Shown in pieces: positions 57,058-64,000 of a stretch of DNA of 64,000 nucleotides; position 1 is the first letter of the stretch; every line of letters starts with the position of its first letter. The DNA is taken from positions 34,482,525 through 34,546,524 of the forward strand of contig CM055093.1 in the NCBI GenBank assembly GCA_029204225.1, in the 5' to 3' direction. Source of the stretch: Diphasiastrum complanatum. Taxonomy: Eukaryota; Streptophyta; Lycopodiopsida; Lycopodiales; Lycopodiaceae. A program made the position numbers and the translations under genes. A model generated the notes under the pieces. It saw only the letters and a program-made list of their open reading frames with translations. It had not been told where the DNA came from and did no database searches.

Positions 57058-57470
57058 CTATACAAGAAGATTCACCAAAATATGTGAGAAATGCAAATGA
57101 GTCAATTCCGCTTGCTTACCATTCTCATCATATGTGAGTCTTGAAGGTGTTTGTCTTTCCCTTGATGTTCTCCATGGCTTTTGATTTGATGAAGGTCCTT
57201 CATCATCACCATCTAAAGTAGGATCCATAATATCATCATCAAGATTGTTAGATCCATCCGCATCATCATTACTTGAAGATACTTTTCGAATGTTCCTCTC
57301 ATAAAAAATGACACCTCTACCAATAATCACATGTAAACCTTGTAGGCTTTACTCACCTCACTATATCCAATGAATATACCTTTCCTTGAAAATGGATCCT
57401 CCTTTGTCCTATCATCAAGAGTTATACTAACATAGCAAGTGCTACCCCAAAAGTTCTAATTCTCTATTTA
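57058..57470 (-). pseudogene. copia integrase C-terminus and linker
   Basis: Minus fragments CYVSITLDDRTKEDPFSRKG and IGYSEVSKAYKVY lead, after a frameshift, into GVIFYERN and a Ser/Asp-rich linker ending SRLTYDENGKQ. The order and words match the intact element (SRLTYDGKGKQ). Confidence 0.82.
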
Positions 57471-57845
57471 GCTTTCTTGTAAACTCCACACATTGGAGAT
57501 ATAAACTTTTTCCTCGATCAAAAGAATAGATTGAGAGTGTGCATGAGTAGAGCAGAAAAGAAAAAGAATAGAAACGAAATACTTGTGCATAAAATTCTGC
57601 CAACGAGCAGAACACAACGAAGGAGAAGAGTGTCAGGCCACCAACGAGCGAGACACTAATCATCTCGCTCTAAAAATCAAACTGATAATACAGTTGCTCT
57701 ATCTTGTGCAACTCCTTGTCTTTCGCTATCTTGATTGTTAGAATGATATCTATTCTATGATCTGTAGTCACATATCTAGGATCTTGCAAGCTTCTGCCTA
57801 AGAAAATTCAAAAGAAACAAATCCGTTCGCGATACACTAAACTCG
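57471..57845. other. no supported gene
   Basis: Non-coding. A short repeat CGTTCGCGATA occurs twice near 57825-57855. Confidence 0.4.
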
Positions 57846-58862
57846 TTCGCGATATCAAGAAGTGTGGCAAAGTGTGTGAGGCATGTGGCCTTGCAAAGTC
57901 ACACAAGAGTTCCTACAAGAAATCTTTAACAAGATCTACCTCGCCTTTGGATCTTATCCATTTGGATGTACATGCTTTTTCTCATGAAAGTAATGGAGGT
58001 GCTTTAATGTATGCTGGGAATGGAAGTTACTAGAGGTAGTGATTTTACTTCTATAATTCAATCAAAGTATGCTACTTCCATTCTTGAAAGTTTTGGCATG
58101 AAAGATTGTAAGGGGATTGACACCCCTATGGATCAAGTGTGTAAAGTTACTAATGATTGTGATGAAGCATCCTTTGAGGACATCACACTCTTTAGGAAGC
58201 TATTAGGCTCCTTAATCTATTTGACAATCACTAGACCAGATTATAGTGTAAGCAAGTTAAGTCAATATATGCAAGGTCCTTTGATGCATCGTTGTAAAAG
58301 TGCCAAGAGAGTGCTTAGATATGTCTCTTCTACTAGATTTTTTGGCATTATCTACAAAGGACCTAACTTGTACTTGAGGGCATTTTTGGATTCAGATTTT
58401 GAAGAAGACCAGATGGATAGAACTTCCATAAGTGCATTTGTCACTTTTCTTTGTGGAGGAGTGATATCTTGGCTTTCCAAAAAGCAAGAAACAATTTCTC
58501 TTTCCTCTTGTGAAACCGAGTACAAGGCATTGACTTCAACAACCAAAGAACTCATATGGCTAAGAAGACTTTTGGTGGAGCTTCAAGTGCTAAAGACTGA
58601 GGAGATCCCTTGTATCTATTGTGACAATGAAGCTTCTCAACAAATTGCTACCAATCCAATTTTACATGCTAGAACAAAGCATATTGAGATAGCTCATCAC
58701 TTTGTGGGGAGAAGGTGCAATCCAAGGAGGTTCAACTTCATCATGTGCCATCATCCGAGTGCATAGCTGATATCTTAACCAAACCTTTGGCTAAAGATCC
58801 ATTTTTCAAGTTAAGATATGCTCTTCGAGTTGTAGATAGATGTACATTAGACTTGCCAAGTT
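57846..58862 (+). pseudogene. copia relic with integrase joined to RT C-terminus
   Basis: Starts with the integrase HHCC tail (CEACGLAKSHKSSYKKS, LDLIHLDVHAFSHESNGGA), then at about 58010 jumps to late RT (GMEVTRGSDFTSIIQSKYAT, ITLFRKLLGSLIYLTITRPD) and RNase H (FLDSDFEEDQMDRTSISAF, CDNEASQQIATNPILHA). The whole integrase core and the YVDD half of RT are deleted. A further frameshift near 58708 precedes ADILTKPLAKDPFFKLRYAL. It ends near 58863. Confidence 0.9.
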
Positions 58863-58877
58863 AGAAGTGAGGAGGAG

Positions 58878-59640
58878 TGTTAAAAATATCACTTCCAACT
58901 TGATGTACTTTGTAGATCTTAAGATATTTTGATCTTGATAGGATATCACACGTGTGGAGTCTGTTCCCACGTATAAAAGAATGTACATAAGTCACTTTTA
59001 TAAAGTTAGATTAATTTTAGTTAGATCTACACAAGTGTGAAATTGACCTTTGAATAGAATCTTGAAATTGGTCAAATTGGTCAAACTTTATGTAAATAGA
59101 TTGGACTTCCATGTGAATGAGTTATTATTCACACATGTCAAGATGCCATTCACACGTGTGGATAAGCTTCTAGATGATAAGATAGGAAGATTCCATTAGA
59201 TCCTATTTTATAGGGAGTATTCCTATAAATGTGGAAGACTAGCTTTTTTGTTTCTAGCCAAAGAGAATAGTCAACTTTATGAAATGAGCATATATGGCTC
59301 CCATTGATGGATCTAGATGACTAGTCACTCTTCACATGTGTGAAGGCTTGCTGGATAGTACACAGCTCGTGGATGTACTTGATCTATAAAGGGATCAACC
59401 AAATCAATGAGAAGTTGATGAGACATTGGCAATTTTTAGTTTTGCTTGTATTTTCCACATTTGTCTTGTGTTTTTGTGATTGGAATGCATTTCTAAGCTT
59501 GAGTACTTTACTCTTTGTTTACAGGCCATACAGTACTGTCCTCTACAGGTGTGAGGCTGCTCCTCTAATATTTTAATCATTTGATCCATTGCTCTTGCTT
59601 AAATCATAGTGTAATGCATGTAGATCAAGATCTAACACCT
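58878..59640 (+). repeat. 3' LTR of the 57.8-kb copia relic (right end approximate)
   Basis: Begins TGTTAAAAATATCACTTCC after the purine tract GAGGAGGAG. CACACGTGTG at 58947-58956 and 59151-59160, with near variants CACATGTGTG nearby. No partner LTR in the window, so the end is a guess. Confidence 0.65.
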
Positions 59641-60560
59641 AGAACTTGATAGATCATTGGGTTAAGCAATCAATAACACTTAATGATTGATTAGCACAAT
59701 CATAATTGTCCTTTTTCTTTGAAATTTGACAAGGATGCTCAAAATAAATTCCAACCTGAATCTGTACATTGTTAAAGCTTGTGTAGTCACCAGACGAGAA
59801 CTCCAAAGAAATAAACATGAAAAAATCAGCAATCATATAATTATAAATATCTAAAAAGCAATACATATTTGATCTTGACCACAAGAAATAGCCTATGTTC
59901 TATTAAAATTACCTTTTCAAAATTGAATTCTTCCTAAACTTTAAGGTTATACCACTAAAAAAAAAGTTTGGCATTGTACGATGTATACCAACCACAACTA
60001 AACAAGTCATACCAACCACAGGTAAACAAGTCATTATGGTGGGGGATCTACAACATTAGAAACACATTCAACCATGCATGCAGTAGATAAATACATTCAG
60101 AAAGGACTAGAAACTATGTTGGAAATTCTAAATATTTACCTCAATGCTGACAACACATTCAATTCACTAGGAGAAATATTTCATTATTGTCCGGAAGCAA
60201 GCCATCAACATCCTTGTGGGTATTTTTGGTTGAATTCATCTTAATACGGAATATGTTTAGAATATTATATGCATTTTTCTTTTCAGAAATAATATTTAGA
60301 CTCTAGTACTTAAAGAAAGAATGTATCAAAACTGATAAACAATATGAAAGTATATGTATATGTAATGGAGCAAAATAAAAAATAGAGAATTTACTTTTTA
60401 TAATACAACACCATCAGGTATTTCACACCCGGGGAACACTCATGAAAAAGGCAATGACATAAACCTAGATCATCTTTCTTAAGGGAAACAAAAAAGAATG
60501 AGCTAAGGAGAGACAGTTTCCTTCTGGTTATTTGTAATAGAATACTATAGAAGACATAGA
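59641..60560. other. no supported gene
   Basis: AT-rich, short frames only. Nothing recognisable. Confidence 0.4.
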
Positions 60561-60569
60561 CTTGATTCT

Positions 60570-61500
60570 ATTATAAAATTGGTTATAAAAACTCTCATAT
60601 TCTTAAGTTTCTCACAAACAGAGACCTCATATTTTAAACCAAGTTTTATTTTATTATTTCTAAATCCAAAAGGCATTTCGACAACATCTATGACATTTGA
60701 GATATTATTTCCAAGCCTAAGATATTGGTTAGACTCTAAAAATGGTTTAATTACAACTGTACTTAAGGCTAGGTTTGGATCTATATTTACAGAGGCATTC
60801 AATATTTTTGTGGCAAAATTTACAACAGTATCTACATTCCTCTTTGATATGCTCAAGTTGAGCATGTGGTAATCCATGCACATTCGGAGGGTTTTGTCTA
60901 CCTTTTCTAGGAACAACACTGGAGCTCCAAAGGCTGGAGCACTAGACCTAATAAATCCTTTCTCTATCAATTCACCAAGTTGTCATTTCAGTTCCACCAA
61001 CTCTTTTTGTAATATCTTATAAGGTGCTCTTCAGGTTGGTTCCATTCCCAGTACGAACTCAATTTTGAGGTCAATTGGTCTTCGAGGAGGTAGCTGAGCC
61101 TAGAGTTCATTTAGAAATACATTGCTAAATTCCTCTAGCAAATTTGCCACTTCTATTGGCAAATTTTCTTGTGGTTCCTTTTCTCTCCTTTTCACCTCTT
61201 AACAAAGGCACATGAAATGTCTTGATTTTTCCCCCTCGTCATTCTTTCCATCACTGATGGAACAACTAGATTTTGCTCAACATCAACAACCTTTGCATGG
61301 CCTTTGGATGTAGTTACAGATTTGTCCTTTGTAATCCAAGAGGACCGAGTTTGAGTTTCCACTATATACTATAATACAATGTTTGTTCAACCAATGGAGG
61401 CCCAAAATTATATCTAATGCATTCATATCTATAATCATAAAGTTAAGTTTAGCCTTCCACATTATGGGAGTTTTGAGCTCCAAAAAAGACCCTTTAAGAA
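60570..61500 (-). pseudogene. Ty3/gypsy protease-RT relic
   Basis: Minus strand: DMNALDIILGLHWLNKHCII (61483-61283) is the protease C-terminal ILG-x-x-WL region. After frameshifts, ELIEKGFIRSSAPAFGAPVL and DKTLRMCMDYHMLN (from about 60970) are the RT N-terminus (usually KKDGSLRMCIDYRALN). Later residues include VEMPFGFRN (usually VMPFGLTNAP) and a LDPNLA-like stretch. The LDD active site is not preserved. An old copy. Confidence 0.82.
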
Positions 61501-62049
61501 TTCGTGCAAGATGTCTTTTATACTATTAAAATATTATAACACTAATACTTTTGATTTGCCATAACTTTTTAATCATAGCTCAGAAGTATGTGATCTAAAT
61601 ATCATTGGAAAGCCCTTGTTGAGCGCTTTCCAATGCGCCAAACTCCGCTGAATTCAGACTTACCACTAAAAAGTTATGCCATTTTTAGTGTGGAATCAAA
61701 AAGTTCCGTTACGTAGATTTCAAATTTGAGTGTTTTGATTGGTCCATGTGTAAGAAAAATTTGAGAAAAATTATAAAAAGAATCTTTACAAAGGGACTTT
61801 TTTGGATTTAGAACTCCTCTAATGTTTTCCAATCTGCATTGGGATGTTCAATGTTGGCTTATTTGCATCCAATACTCCTTTCATTGTTTTCATCTTAAGG
61901 TTTGATGCCATGTTTTTGGTCGGTAAGTTGAAGCGTTCTATTATGCTCCTTGAAACGTATAGTATGTGAGACTCCGGAGTTGATCATGAAATCTGACTTC
62001 CTCCCCATAAGCTTTTCTGAGAGAAATAACAACTATTGTCACGTTCAAA
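61501..62049. other. no supported gene
   Basis: Only weak fragments; a minus-strand FMINSGVSHTI near 61990 could be a protease site but is too short to call. Confidence 0.35.
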
Positions 62050-62809
62050 TTCTAAGTGATTCTAACTTTGAAAACATCATAATCTGTTAGATTGATTTCG
62101 TAGACAAACGTAATAGAATAAACATTATTGTATTGAAATATTTGATAGTTTAGATAAATCTATGAGGAACATAGTTAGATTATATATGAAATAGAGAAGC
62201 AATCAATCATTCTGACATAATATTGAATGCAATAAAATTGTATGATCAATTCAATAAGTAGCATGTACAAATCAAAAAAATCATGAGCACAAAACATTAT
62301 AGTGGATGCAACCACGTACTTCAAACTATCTCTGAGTATTTGATTGTCTCTGTTTGACACTTCCGCCAATAACCAATAAGCATTTCTAGCAATGAGCTAT
62401 ATTAATCTCCAGGATGAATATTCAAGAATGATTGAAGAAAAAAACTAGCAAGTGATCAACTATTTATACTAGTTTATGAATGCCATTTAGGCTTATCCAA
62501 ATGATAGTTGAGGCAATCCGTTTGGTCGCAGATTGCAATTAGAGCTTGGCCATATTACGTTGTCACTTATCCGATTAGGCTTCCCAGAAACTACTTGCAA
62601 AATTCATTAGAGCAAGTTGTTAGCTTCAGAATGAGTGGAAACAAGTTATGTTAACATTCAATAGTTCGAATACCTTTCAGATTTGTCAAACCCGACTGTT
62701 AGCTGTTCCCATGTATTTTTGTAGACTGTGTAAAAACATGAAAACAACTATAGAACTGGATAGATGAAGGGATGTATATTAAAGATTGATTATTTGGATA
62801 AATCCAATA
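62050..62809 (-). repeat. degenerate TGTTGG-family 3' LTR (left end approximate)
   Basis: Begins TATTGGATTTATCC (minus, 62809) after a TTAAGGAGGAG purine tract. Words CATTCTGACATAATATTGAA and ACTATTTATACTA parallel the LTRs at 9784-10935 and 14037-14835. Confidence 0.65.
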
Positions 62810-62824
62810 CTCCTCCTTAATCTA

Positions 62825-63962
62825 AATCAATGAATGCTTTGACCTTCAAACTTAGTTCTAACAAAATCTTTTGTGTGCATCCAAGTTCTCATCGCCTTCG
62901 TAAAAATATCAGTTGTCATATCTCACATTCAATAGTACTCCAAGCTAACCTTTTTGTCAAAAACTATACTTTTGACATAATGATACTTGATTTCAATGTG
63001 CTTACTCCTAGAATGAAATCTGGGGTTGGCCAATAAAGCACTTTAGTTATCACAATAGACCAACTGTCAAAGCATTCTACTTCAGTCAAATGTCTGATAG
63101 TAAGTTTTGCAACCACATTGCTTCCTTTGTTGCTTGAGAGGTAGCGATATACTCTAATTTTGTAGATGATAGAGCTATTGAGATTTACTTGTGAATGTTT
63201 CATGAAATTGAACTACCATTACAGAAGAATGTAAATCCAGATGTGGATTTATGAGTGTCTACATCTCTTGCCCAAGTTGTATCCGAATAACCACTAACTA
63301 TGTTGAGTTCGTCGGTGTCGATTGTTCCATAACATATGCATTGGTCCATAGTAGCTCGAATGTATCTCATAACTCTTATAAGAGCTTTCCAATATCCTAT
63401 ACTAGGATTAGTCATGTACTGACTTAAGTAACTGACTACAACAGATCATGGCGTACATAAGAGAACCTATTATCAAATTATGAGTACTCATGCATATGCT
63501 CGTCTTCTTTTGTCTGAGGACATTGATCCTTCAGAAATTTGAGTCTTGACACCATTGGCAAGTGAGCTAACTTTCAATTCATCAAATTATATTTGATTAG
63601 CATATTGTAAATGTACTTCCGTTGAATGATGTAAATCAGCCTTTGTTATTTGTCTCTTTTTAAATCCCGAGACAATAGTGAGCTTCATCTAGATCTATCA
63701 TGTCGAATTTTGAACATTCATTTTGCATCTCTTATTAATTTGATATTGTCACTGAATGGCAATATGTTGTCGTACGATGTAATAAATCAGAAGAATATTG
63801 TACTAACTTGAAGTGGACATTCGAGTCTGAAGTGCTTGGGTAATAACCACGTTTGATAAGGAAAGTATTGATCCTTTGGAAGCAAGCACTAGTGGATTGC
63901 TTCAAGTCATAAAATGCTCTATGGAATATACATACATGATTCTCTTTGTCGTTGTACCCCAT
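62825..63962 (-). pseudogene. copia RT-RNase H relic reaching toward the right window edge
   Basis: Minus strand: RT DKENHVCIFHRAFYDLKQST (63962-63735, usually YGLKQAPRAW), RNase H junction MTNPSIGYWKALIRVMRYI and GYSDTTWARDVDTHKSTSGF (63415-63200), then ANPRFHSRSKHIEIKYHYVK, stops, and TDIFTKAM before the LTR. Same lineage as the 10943-11697 copy. The rest lies beyond the window. Confidence 0.85.
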
Positions 63963-64000
63963 GTAGTCTGGTCACTCCACAACCAACTAATATTCTCTCT

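Noticed and set aside
61930-62010. Minus-strand FMINSGVSHTI as a protease site
   Set aside because: Isolated ten-residue resemblance without flanking support.

Overview
This is a eukaryotic, almost certainly plant, nuclear window. It is AT-rich, dominated by LTR retrotransposons with initiator-Met-tRNA primer sites, and has one intron-containing host gene with GT-AG junctions and long CT/GA/GT microsatellites. The species cannot be named from the sequence. The repeat load and the type of host gene fit a large-genome, possibly non-flowering, land plant; that is inference. No rRNA, tRNA, CRISPR or bacterial-style operon was seen.

Layout. 1-3541: edge of a gag-like remnant (-), an A-rich degenerate repeat block, a 96-bp repeat shared with 43.7 kb, a Ty1/copia RT-RNase H relic (+) and its 3' flank. 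3542-8635: a complete, young, non-autonomous copia element (820-bp LTRs, TSD ACTAC) that keeps gag and protease, has lost most of integrase and all recognisable reverse transcriptase, and carries one 857-codon frame with an unexplained ~290-aa C-terminus. 8776-9783: copia gag-pro-integrase relic. 9784-14835: decayed minus-strand copia with an inverted internal gag/protease module. 14836-19141: mostly featureless.

19296-21969: the one convincing host gene, six exons, 665 aa, a PLP-dependent class V aminotransferase / cysteine-desulfurase-like protein with a (CT)42 tract just upstream. 22440-27300: near-complete copia (-) with three lesions. 27.6-31.4 kb: Ty3/gypsy LTR and RT relics, a pair of exon-like segments, a retropepsin-like relic and a copia integrase tail. 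32066-38080: decayed copia (-). 38186-39034: a second retropepsin-like frame. 39.4-44.9 kb: a mosaic of LTRs, an integrase (+) facing an RT (-), and gag pieces.

45122-50982: an intact copia element (653-bp LTRs without visible differences, TSD AAATA, 1316-aa Gag-Pol), the best candidate autonomous element here. 51808-55392: a short Ty3/gypsy derivative (TSD GGCCG) holding a ~149-bp CT repeat, inserted into an older gag relic. 55466-57470: deleted copia (-) whose LTR grew a (TG)n(AG)n tract. 57.8-59.6 kb: copia relic (+) with an integrase-RT deletion junction. 60.5-64 kb: gypsy protease/RT and copia RT-RNase H relics (-).

How parts may relate: the intact 45-kb element encodes gag, protease, integrase, RT and RNase H of the same broad lineage as the deleted derivatives, and could in principle act on them in trans. 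Most of these LTRs share a perfect CACACGTGTG palindrome, which is otherwise not expected to occur even once in a window this size.
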